The notes below the pieces were generated by a model that saw only the letters and a list, made by a program, of their open reading frames with translations, made no database searches and was not told the origin of the DNA. From Streptococcus sp. HF-1907 (GTDB lineage Bacteria > Bacillota > Bacilli > Lactobacillales > Streptococcaceae): 64,000 nt of DNA. A program made the position numbers and the translations under genes. Below, in pieces: positions 57,703 through 64,000 of this stretch. The stretch is taken from positions 1-64,000 of the forward strand of contig NZ_JADNQT010000002.1 of NCBI RefSeq assembly GCF_015594605.1. The letters are read 5' to 3'. Every line of letters begins with the position of its first letter. Position 1 is the stretch's first letter.

Positions 57703-57724
57703 CATTTGTGAAATGTTTATGAAA
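57703..57724 (-). promoter_or_regulatory. Candidate VncR-binding direct repeat
   Basis: On the minus strand TTTCATAAACA TTTCACAAATG: two 11-bp repeats in tandem, the spacing typical of OmpR-class regulators. It lies 40-60 bp ahead of vex1. AACATTTGTGAAATGTT is also palindromic. Confidence 0.5.
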
Positions 57725-57777
57725 TCGTCATTCTTGTTAGATTTTTAACGTCATTAATAAGTTTTAGACACAAAGAA

Positions 57778-57802
57778 AAGCACCTAGAAATTCTAAGTGC
57801 TT
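57778..57802 (-). terminator. Terminator upstream of vex1
   Basis: AAGCACTTAG / CTAGGTGCTT hairpin followed by TTCTTTG on the minus strand, shielding vex1 from upstream read-through. Confidence 0.7.
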
Positions 57803-57872
57803 AACGTTTAATACGCAAAATCTAGTTTAGGCTTGATTTCTTCATAAAGTTCTTAGAACTTGTATTCACGGC

Positions 57873-57959
57873 TTAATTTGGGGTATCTGCCAAAGTCCAC
57901 TCTAGAGTAGCGGTATATTTATTATATGCTTTTTTGGTGGTTGATCCTGAACTTTCTGT
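57873..57959 (-). pseudogene. C-terminal remnant of a WxL-domain surface protein
   Basis: In a frame different from the integrase, residues YTATLEWTLADTPN end at TAA 57873-57875. This is the C-terminal signature of WxL surface proteins. The frame is joined to the integrase fragment near 57955, so a deletion fused two genes. Confidence 0.5.
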
Positions 57960-58234
57960 TTATAAGCTCTAAGATAAATGGTGTTCATATAATTTTCAAA
58001 AGTAATATTATAATTTTCCAGACTAAGTTTACTATTGAATTCATACCTTACTCGAACCAATTCATCATATGCTTCTTTCATTGTTTCAAAAGGTTTACCA
58101 TACTGATTCTTTCTAGCTTTCTTTTGAACTCTTTTTCCTGTGACAGGATCCACTCCGAGGTCAACTTGATAAAAGATCTTACCCTTTTTATCACAGTAAA
58201 CCCCTTTGTATCTTTTTTGATTTATTGTAGCCAT
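57902..58234 (-). pseudogene. Truncated tyrosine integrase
   Basis: The first 100 codons encode the N-terminal arm-binding domain (MATINQKRYKGVYCDKKGKIFYQV..., DPVTGKRVQKKARKN, FETMKEAYDEL) of phage/ICE integrases. Sequence then passes into unrelated bases, and the catalytic domain (R..HxxR..Y) is missing. It starts 2 nt after DUF3173, the usual neighbour in integrative elements. Confidence 0.8.
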
Positions 58235-58236
58235 AT

Positions 58237-58485
58237 CTACTTCTCACTTTCTAAAATTTCTTCAGAGAGCGAAATACCGATTAATTCTTCTACGATGTCT
58301 TTCGGAGCAATACCAAGTCTTCTATTGTCAAAGGGCGATTTACTTAATTGTACCGCATTATGATCATCTTTTCGAGCTTCTTCAAACTTTTTTACTGCTA
58401 TTTTTTTAGCTTCTCTGATAATATTTCTAGCTGTATGTTCAGGAAAACCAATTTTCATCAAATTTCGATATGTAACTATCTTCAT
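58237..58485 (-). CDS. DUF3173 family protein of integrative elements
   Basis: An 82-residue protein (MKIVTYRNLMKIGFPEHTARNIIREAK...) with AGAGGAGAT before ATG 58485. DUF3173 proteins precede integrases in ICEs and are thought to be excisionase-like DNA-binding proteins. It remains intact, although the integrase is truncated. Confidence 0.8.
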   Translation of the reverse strand: MKIVTYRNLMKIGFPEHTARNIIREAKKIAVKKFEEARKDDHNAVQLSKSPFDNRRLGIAPKDIVEELIGISLSEEILESEK

Positions 58486-58544
58486 ACTCGATCTCCTCTT
58501 TACAAAATATAGGAGACCTCCGTGGGTATGACCGGTTAAATCAC

Positions 58545-58622
58545 TCATGGGAATCTCACCCGCTGTCCTTTATCGATGGCAGCCTGAACGTCCAGAAGTA
58601 TCATTATCATCATTTGCATCAT
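58545..58622 (-). pseudogene. Possible fragment of an ICE replication/mobilisation gene
   Basis: A 25-codon frame ending DVQAAIDKGQRVRFP, upstream of DUF3173. Such tails occur at the end of replication initiators adjacent to DUF3173; identification is tentative. Confidence 0.3.
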
Positions 58623-58627
58623 GGCAG

Positions 58628-58649
58628 ATAGAGTAGCACTCTATTTTTT
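58628..58649. terminator. Hairpin terminator near DUF3173
   Basis: ATAGAGT AGC ACTCTAT followed by TTTTTT; near-perfect 7-bp stem. Confidence 0.55.
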
Positions 58650-58758
58650 AACTGATTTTTTATCGCTCATCTCATGGCGAATCAAGCTAAATTGCTCCAC
58701 AAACAAATAAGGTCCCACCTTGGTCTATTCAATTTTCAATGAACAAATCAAGGAGAGA

Positions 58759-58981
58759 CTATTTTATTTTTCGATTAATTCTTTGGGGACAATCTGATAT
58801 CCCTAATATATAATCCGTACTAACGTCATAGAATTCAGAGAGTTTTATAAGTATTTCAGCAGTAAGAACTACCTCCCCTCTCAATTTTCGCATAATTGGT
58901 ATGAGAAAAGGAAAGTAAATTTGCAACAAATTTTTGAGTGAAATCGTGGTCCTCTCTCAAATCCCTTATACGTTGGTACAT
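58759..58981 (-). pseudogene. XRE regulator, frameshifted
   Basis: ATG 58981 (AGGAG upstream) starts MYQRIRDLREDHDFTQKFVANLLSFSHTNYAKIERG, a helix-turn-helix of the XRE type. A G-run (about 58866-58873) shift gives an early stop; in the other frame VVLTAEILIKLSEFYDVSTDYILG follows to TAG 58759-58761. The total would be about 75 residues. An operator-like dyad lies upstream. Confidence 0.75.
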
Positions 58982-59035
58982 ATAGCTTTCTCCTAAGAAA
59001 AAGTATAGAGCACTTTGAGAAAAAATCTCGAAAAT

Positions 59036-59050
59036 TGTCATGATATGACA
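59036..59050. promoter_or_regulatory. Candidate XRE operator
   Basis: TGTCATGATATGACA, a dyad with 6-bp arms and 3-bp centre, about 55 bp upstream of the XRE start. Typical for autoregulatory repressors; inference only. Confidence 0.4.
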
Positions 59051-59238
59051 GTATAATTTTATTACGAACAAAACTTTTTTATCTGTTATTTCAATCTCTT
59101 CACTTTTTAAACCTTCAAATCAAAAGTTGTGTTCTAATCCCAGAACTTCCTCTAACTAATAATGAAAAAACACTATAAACTAAGATATATGGTTATAGTG
59201 CAAGTTATTAAATTCATTTCATTACACATTATGATTAA

Positions 59239-59817
59239 TTAGGAGATTTGCACGGCAATCCCTTCAGGAATATTCTCATAAAACCACTTTGCATCTTCTC
59301 TAGACATTCTAACACAACCATGCGAGCAAGCTTGCCCAAGCTTTTCAGCTTCTTGGGGGATTTCATTACCATTCTCATCAGTAGGAACGCTATGAAATAG
59401 ATAAATGCCATGATCTTTAAACGATACCCAATAATAGGCTCCTTCACCAGAAGTCGCATTGTAAAAGAAATCTCCTCTTTCTGATTCTATCACGAAATTG
59501 CCAGTTGGGGTTGGACTCTCTGATGCGCCAGTCGAAACGGTTGTTGAAAAAATCACTTTATTTTCAGATAAGATGCTCATTTTCTGTTTGGCAATAGAAA
59601 CTTTTATTTCTAATTGGTCATAGTTAGATAAGTTAGGATAAGTCTTAGAACTATTCCTTAATTCCTGTGAGTGAGCTGTTGTCTGTCTGCTCTGCTGCGC
59701 TACTTTAACTTCTGATTCTTTCAGATTACTATACTCATGATTAAAGAGATAGACTATAACCAAAATAAATTGAACTAGCACTAATATAATAATCGTTTTA
59801 GGTAATCTCTTTCTCAT
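59239..59817 (-). CDS. L,D-transpeptidase (YkuD domain)
   Basis: A 192-residue membrane-anchored enzyme: TM (about 7-25), a short linker, then YkuD catalytic domain (about 70-190). Active-site HGIYLFHSVP and SHGCVRMSREDAKWF with catalytic Cys. Such enzymes make 3-3 cross-links or modify wall peptides; other roles include anchoring proteins. It stands next to wall hydrolases, and its own promoter is near 59820. Confidence 0.88.
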   Translation of the reverse strand: MRKRLPKTIIILVLVQFILVIVYLFNHEYSNLKESEVKVAQQSRQTTAHSQELRNSSKTYPNLSNYDQLEIKVSIAKQKMSILSENKVIFSTTVSTGASESPTPTGNFVIESERGDFFYNATSGEGAYYWVSFKDHGIYLFHSVPTDENGNEIPQEAEKLGQACSHGCVRMSREDAKWFYENIPEGIAVQIS

Positions 59818-59928
59818 AGTATTTTGTCACCTTCCTGTGTTTATTTCCTTTCACTACTCATCTAAAACATGATTTCTACATGAACTTTATTTTTTTAATG
59901 ATTAATAATTAAATTCTACTTAATCACC

Positions 59929-59987
59929 AAAAAACAATCTACTCTGATATTACTTCAAATAGTTTTTTAAATAATCAGAGTTGATTG
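59929..59987 (-). terminator. Terminator of the carboxypeptidase gene
   Basis: CAATCAACTCTGA / TCAGAGTAGATTG stem with TTTTTT on the minus strand. Confidence 0.8.
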
Positions 59988-60007
59988 CTATATTTAGTCT
60001 AAAATGA

Positions 60008-62251
60008 TTAACTAATTGCAATATAGCGTCTTGCACCACTATAAGCTACATAAGAAATCCAACGTGCCCCATCAGAATCTAAAACTTTATCGTAGTTAAC
60101 GCTTTGACCAGCATCATAATAGGCGAGTTCAGCACTAGATTTTTTAGGTTCTGATTTTATTGATGAACGTTTCGTAAAAGTGTAACGTCCTTGGGAAGGA
60201 ATACTAGGAATGGTTGTAGTTGGTATTCCAGTAGAAGATGAACTGTAACCACCACCTTGAATGCCAAAGTATTCTTCTAGTGATAAACCAGAATCATGAA
60301 TCTCTTTAGCTTCTTTACCAATGTAACGAACATGCCATGCTTCTTCCATAAAGCCAGTTGACGCTTCTTTGCCCGGTTGGTAACGCACAATAAAACCATA
60401 ATTATGAGCATTATTCTTCAACCAGTTGCTTGCTGCAGCATCTTCTAAAAGATTACCTGATTTGTCAGTCAGGTCATAAGACAAGCCCGTTTGGTGTTCA
60501 CTGTAGCCAGGTCTTGCAGAATAGCGGTCAGCAGCTTCTTGTCCATCACGGTTGACATAACTTTGATACAATCCTGATTGAGTATTATAGCTTCTAAAAC
60601 CACTGTAGGCATAGCCAACATTGTAACCTTGGTTAATCATATCATTGCGCATACGAACAAAGGCTTCCTTAGCTGTTGAATTTTCACCTGGGTTGTAGTT
60701 GGAAGAAAGTGGATATTTCTTATTAACGATTAAAATATCATCATACTTCCCTTGAACATGGTAATAAGAACCATTGTAGCTGATACTTGCTTTTTGAGCC
60801 TCTTTAGGCTGTTCAAGAGTTGTGGTCGTTGCTGCGACACCTTCGAACTTACCATCATTTTGCGTATAGTAAAGGTGAATATTGTACTCACCATAATTAT
60901 TTTTATGGTCGCTAACTTTGACATTTACTTTGTAAGTGCCGTTGTTTTGATTAGTAGCGTCATACCAAATGATATCATCTTGACCACCTTGTGTTGACCA
61001 AATTGGGACTACTACCTTTTGAACACCACTAACCGCTGACACATTGCTAATAACAACATCAAAACCTTGTGAAGTCTTATTTTCGACGGAGATGTTTCCT
61101 GTTCTAACATCTGTCTTAGGAGCTTCCACTGTTGTTTTAGTTGCTGCAACACCAACAAATTTACCATCTGTTAAAGCATAATACAGATGAATATTATAGT
61201 CACCATAATTTGACTTATGATCACTAACTTTGACACTTGTCTTGTAAGATCCATCTGACTGCTTAGTAGCAGTGTTCCATGTAATATCATCTTGATCACC
61301 TTGTGTTGACCACACAGGGACCTTAACTTCTGCAATTGGAGTAGTACTTGAAACATTAGTGACCACAACATCAAAACCATTACTTGTCTTGTTTTCAATA
61401 TTAATGGTACCAGTTTGCTTAGCTTCAACTTTTTTAGTAGTGACTGGAGCATTTGTATTTACTGCTCCAACATTGGCATAACGACGAGTGCCACTGTAAC
61501 TTGTATATGAAATCCATTGGCGACCATCATTAGTCAATACTTTATCGTAATTTACGCTATCACCAGCATTAGCATAAAATGCAACATTTGCTGAAACTGA
61601 AGGAGTATTCTTCACCTCTGTGCGTTCAGTGTAAGTATATCTTCCCGAACTTGGGATATCTTTAGCTCCATTAGTTGATGTTGTTACCGCACCAGTAACC
61701 TTCTCTATTTGTGGATCCACAACAATAACATCTGAAGTTTCTGATACTTCTCTTGTAGTATAAGCAGCTACTTCAGAAGTGGTTGTTGTTTCATTTGAAC
61801 TTACTTCTGAGCTAGCAGTTTGAGCTGTCATTGTTACAGATTGTGATACTACATTGCTAGTTACATCAGCACTTGCCATTTCAGAAGTGACAGTTTCAGT
61901 ATACAACTCGCTTGTTGCTGTTTCAGAGGTTACCACCTCACTGGTAGTCGACTCGACAGTTGATTCACTTGTTGTAGCCGTTGTACTTGCTACTACAGCC
62001 TCAGAGGTTGATTGAGCTGTGTTCATTGTAGCTACAGGAGAAGTTTCCTCTGCTGTTGTTGAACTTGTTTCATCAGTATTTACCACTTGCGTAGCAATTG
62101 TAGAAGAATCTGATGATGTCGTGATATCCTCTGCTTTTGCTACTGGCCCTGCCATGAAAAGAACACTACCAATTAAAACGGAAGCTGCGCCAAAGGCATA
62201 TTTCCGAATTGAATAACGTTGTTCTTCATGATCAAAAAATTTTTGTTTCAT
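60008..62251 (-). CDS. Secreted VanY-type D,D-carboxypeptidase with SH3b and GBS_Bsp-like repeats
   Basis: A 747-residue exported protein. YSIRK-type signal (YSIRKYAFGAASVLIG) with cleavage near AKA, a long Ser/Thr-rich stretch (to about 190), SH3b (GRYTYTERTEVKN..., about 205-265), two GBS_Bsp-like repeats (about 285-375 and 385-480), VanY domain (about 490-665: SGFRSYNTQSGLYQSY, SEHQTGLSYDL, EEAWHVRYIG zinc residues), and a second SH3b at the end. Probably trims wall stem peptides. No LPXTG motif; wall binding via SH3b. Start at ATG 62251, where AAGGA precedes. Confidence 0.88.
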   Translation of the reverse strand: MKQKFFDHEEQRYSIRKYAFGAASVLIGSVLFMAGPVAKAEDITTSSDSSTIATQVVNTDETSSTTAEETSPVATMNTAQSTSEAVVASTTATTSESTVESTTSEVVTSETATSELYTETVTSEMASADVTSNVVSQSVTMTAQTASSEVSSNETTTTSEVAAYTTREVSETSDVIVVDPQIEKVTGAVTTSTNGAKDIPSSGRYTYTERTEVKNTPSVSANVAFYANAGDSVNYDKVLTNDGRQWISYTSYSGTRRYANVGAVNTNAPVTTKKVEAKQTGTINIENKTSNGFDVVVTNVSSTTPIAEVKVPVWSTQGDQDDITWNTATKQSDGSYKTSVKVSDHKSNYGDYNIHLYYALTDGKFVGVAATKTTVEAPKTDVRTGNISVENKTSQGFDVVISNVSAVSGVQKVVVPIWSTQGGQDDIIWYDATNQNNGTYKVNVKVSDHKNNYGEYNIHLYYTQNDGKFEGVAATTTTLEQPKEAQKASISYNGSYYHVQGKYDDILIVNKKYPLSSNYNPGENSTAKEAFVRMRNDMINQGYNVGYAYSGFRSYNTQSGLYQSYVNRDGQEAADRYSARPGYSEHQTGLSYDLTDKSGNLLEDAAASNWLKNNAHNYGFIVRYQPGKEASTGFMEEAWHVRYIGKEAKEIHDSGLSLEEYFGIQGGGYSSSSTGIPTTTIPSIPSQGRYTFTKRSSIKSEPKKSSAELAYYDAGQSVNYDKVLDSDGARWISYVAYSGARRYIAIS

Positions 62252-62349
62252 AAATCTAATTCCTTCTTTCATCTCTCTTACATCATCAATATAGCAAACT
62301 AATTTCAGAATTTGTTCAGAATTTTATTAGAAGTGTGCATTAAGTAAAA

Positions 62350-62378
62350 AGAGTATAGCTAAAGCTTTACTCTCTACC
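62350..62378 (-). terminator. Terminator after the 191-residue gene
   Basis: AGAGTAAAGC/GCTATACTCT stem followed by TTTTTAC on the minus strand. Confidence 0.7.
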
Positions 62379-62383
62379 AATTA

Positions 62384-62959
62384 TCAGTGACCAACATCTG
62401 AATAGGCAATGTAGTATCTTGTTCCATCATATGAAACATAGCTATACCACCACTCGCCGTTTTCATTGAAATACTTGTCAAAGTAGACACTACCTTCAGG
62501 GTAGCTGTACACTACTCCGATATTCTTATCAGAGGAAGCATATACTGGAACAGTTTTATCTAAGTCAAGTTTACCAGTCGTAACTATTGCACTACCACCA
62601 TTTTTTGAACCAACTGGTGTATCATTTGATGGATTAGTTGGTGCAGGGGTTGAACTAGATTGAGGAGCAGATTGAGTTGATGATGGTTCCTCTGAGGTTT
62701 CAGTTGGCGAAGAGGACTGTACGTCACTCTCTACATCGGCGTTCGTATTGCTTTCTGAGCTACTTTTTGTTTCTGAACTTGATTTAGATGTCGATGAGCT
62801 AGTTGATTTACTACTGCTTGAACTTTTTGTTGTAAGTGTAGTCTTTAAAGAATTGGAAGTTCTTTTCGAACCACTTCTATTTTTTATGAATATTCCTCCC
62901 CCTAAAACAAGTATAAGAATAAGCAGCATACACAAAAACCATTTCGTAATTTTTTTCAT
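62384..62959 (-). CDS. Membrane-anchored Ser/Thr-rich protein with SH3-like tail
   Basis: A 191-residue protein: TM (about 7-24), a long Ser/Lys/Thr-rich low-complexity linker (SSSSSKSTSSSTSKSSS...), then a C-terminal SH3b-like region (VPVYASSDKNIGVVYSYPEGSVYFDKYF...WWYSYVSYDGTRYYIA). ATG 62959 has AGAGG at good spacing. The linker would pass through the wall; the tail resembles SH3b modules of its neighbours. Role not known. Confidence 0.75.
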   Translation of the reverse strand: MKKITKWFLCMLLILILVLGGGIFIKNRSGSKRTSNSLKTTLTTKSSSSSKSTSSSTSKSSSETKSSSESNTNADVESDVQSSSPTETSEEPSSTQSAPQSSSTPAPTNPSNDTPVGSKNGGSAIVTTGKLDLDKTVPVYASSDKNIGVVYSYPEGSVYFDKYFNENGEWWYSYVSYDGTRYYIAYSDVGH

Positions 62960-62970
62960 ATCATTCACCT

Positions 62971-64000
62971 CTAAGTAATGCTAATATATCGACGATTTCC
63001 AGATGCAGCGATATAACTGATCCAATAGTGACCATCAGATAATAATACCCTATCATAATTAACAGTATTTCCTGATTCGTAATATGCTAATTCTGGAGAA
63101 GAAACTTTTGCTTCAGCTCTAACACTAGCATGTCCAGAAAATCTGTAACTGCCACTATCAGGAATTGAAGGACGTGTTACATAGTTCACAGTTGTCTTCA
63201 ATGCTGCAATACCTTCAAGGCTACCGTCGTTTTGTGAAAAGTACACATGTACATTGTATTCTCCGCCCTCATTTTTATGCTCACTAGGTTTAACAGTAAC
63301 TTTGTAAGAACCATTTGATTGTAACTGTGCGGTATACCAAATAATATCATCTTGTCCATCTTTGGTGGTCCATGTTGGTACTTTTACTTCTTTCAAGCCT
63401 TTAGGGCAAGCAATATTTGAGATAATGACATCGAAAGAACCACTTCCATCATTTCTATTCTCAATTTTTACCGTTCCATTAGGTTTCTGATTTTGATTAT
63501 TTACACTTGGTATATTTATCTTAGTACCACCTACACCAACTAACTTGCCACTGTCAATGACATAGTAAAGGTGGATATTATAATCACCACGATTGTTCTT
63601 GTGATTACTAATATTTACAGTTGTTTTATAATCCCCATTATTCTGCTTGGTTGCTCTATACCAAATAATATCATATTGTCCATTTTGTTCTGACCAAATT
63701 GGAACTTGAACTTCCCTAAGTCCGCTATTACTTGAAACATTAGTAATTACCACGTCAAAAGTACCTGCCTGATCATTTTTATTTTGAATTACTATATTTC
63801 CCTTTACTACTGGAGTAACTGTTGAATTTATCTTATTAACAGCAATATATCTCCTAACTCCCGAATATGAATTGTATGAAATCCATTGATAACCATCAGC
63901 GTTAAGTGTTCTATCATAATAAACTGAATCTCCAGAGTCATAATATGCAATATCAGGACTAGAAATCTTTGGCTCACTTTTTATCCCTAAACGGGATGTA
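62971..64000 (-). CDS. Cell-wall protein with SH3b and GBS_Bsp-like repeats, partial
   Basis: The open frame runs off the window edge, so the N-terminal part is missing. From the edge: an SH3b-like module (about the first 70 codons, SEPKISSPDIAYYDSGDSVYYDRT...), two GBS_Bsp-like repeats (VITNVSSNSGLREVQVPIWSEQ..., IISNIACPKGLKEVKVPTWTT...), then a final SH3b (GSYRFSGHASVRAEAK...). Its modules repeat those of the gene at 60008-62251. No catalytic domain is visible in this part. Its stop lies 11 nt before the next gene's ATG. Confidence 0.8.
   Translation of the reverse strand, partial: TSRLGIKSEPKISSPDIAYYDSGDSVYYDRTLNADGYQWISYNSYSGVRRYIAVNKINSTVTPVVKGNIVIQNKNDQAGTFDVVITNVSSNSGLREVQVPIWSEQNGQYDIIWYRATKQNNGDYKTTVNISNHKNNRGDYNIHLYYVIDSGKLVGVGGTKINIPSVNNQNQKPNGTVKIENRNDGSGSFDVIISNIACPKGLKEVKVPTWTTKDGQDDIIWYTAQLQSNGSYKVTVKPSEHKNEGGEYNVHVYFSQNDGSLEGIAALKTTVNYVTRPSIPDSGSYRFSGHASVRAEAKVSSPELAYYESGNTVNYDRVLLSDGHYWISYIAASGNRRYISIT

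Overview
The window is low-GC Gram-positive DNA from a streptococcus, most likely the Streptococcus salivarius / thermophilus / vestibularis group. The evidence is the gene content: alsS-aldB, a RNase J2 with streptococcal sequence, PavA/RqcH, the PepV dipeptidase, rmlACB, a YSIRK-type surface protein and a vex/vnc locus. No rRNA, tRNA or CRISPR array was seen. Several genes are broken (a ClC channel, a Nudix hydrolase, a YbaK-like deacylase, TraX, two XRE regulators, an integrase), as is common in this species group.

1-15 kb: the 3' end of a transposase remnant lies about 50 bp upstream of a CpsY/MtaR-type LysR regulator. Facing it is a nucleoside-salvage operon, rpiA-deoB-punA-GATase-(broken clc)-deoD, whose last gene encodes a protein resembling the HEPN ribonuclease part of Csm6 without a CARF domain. 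Next come a membrane protein, a matrixin-like metalloprotease, tributyrin esterase and RNase J2. The trpXYZ-like ABC importer follows. Its 5' leader encodes a 14-residue peptide with two Trp codons and a chain of mutually exclusive hairpins ending in a terminator, which looks like ribosome-mediated attenuation.

15-33 kb: rqcH, acetoin-pathway genes alsS-aldB, a TPR protein, an AI-2E-type membrane protein, two Nudix genes (one broken), a lactonase-family protein, and the rmlA-rmlC-rmlB dTDP-sugar genes. A structured intergenic region lies at 24.8-25.05 kb. The trmK, nif3, dnaD, metA (with a MET-box at its promoter) and apt genes follow.

33-47 kb: a 649-bp internally deleted insertion sequence sits exactly in the recJ stop codon. 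Upstream of it is a long overlapping operon miaA-hflX-orf-rnz-SDR-recJ. Then come a DUF3042 protein, a uracil-DNA-glycosylase-like protein, pepV, a nitroreductase, a membrane glycerophosphodiesterase that appears to be leaderless, an ACT-domain protein and a TraX pseudogene.

47-51 kb: a tandem array of 41-bp non-coding units, about 13 copies, fills the gap 3' of uvrC. uvrC (also apparently leaderless), a MATE exporter and an unknown protein follow.

51.6-59 kb: a vex1-vex2-vex3-vncR-vncS-like locus (ABC exporter plus two-component system) is bracketed by decayed mobile-element genes: XRE regulators, a truncated tyrosine integrase, DUF3173 and a WxL-protein tail.

59-64 kb: a cell-wall cluster with an L,D-transpeptidase, a VanY-type D,D-carboxypeptidase carrying SH3b and GBS_Bsp-like repeats, and two further wall-associated proteins, the last running off the window edge.
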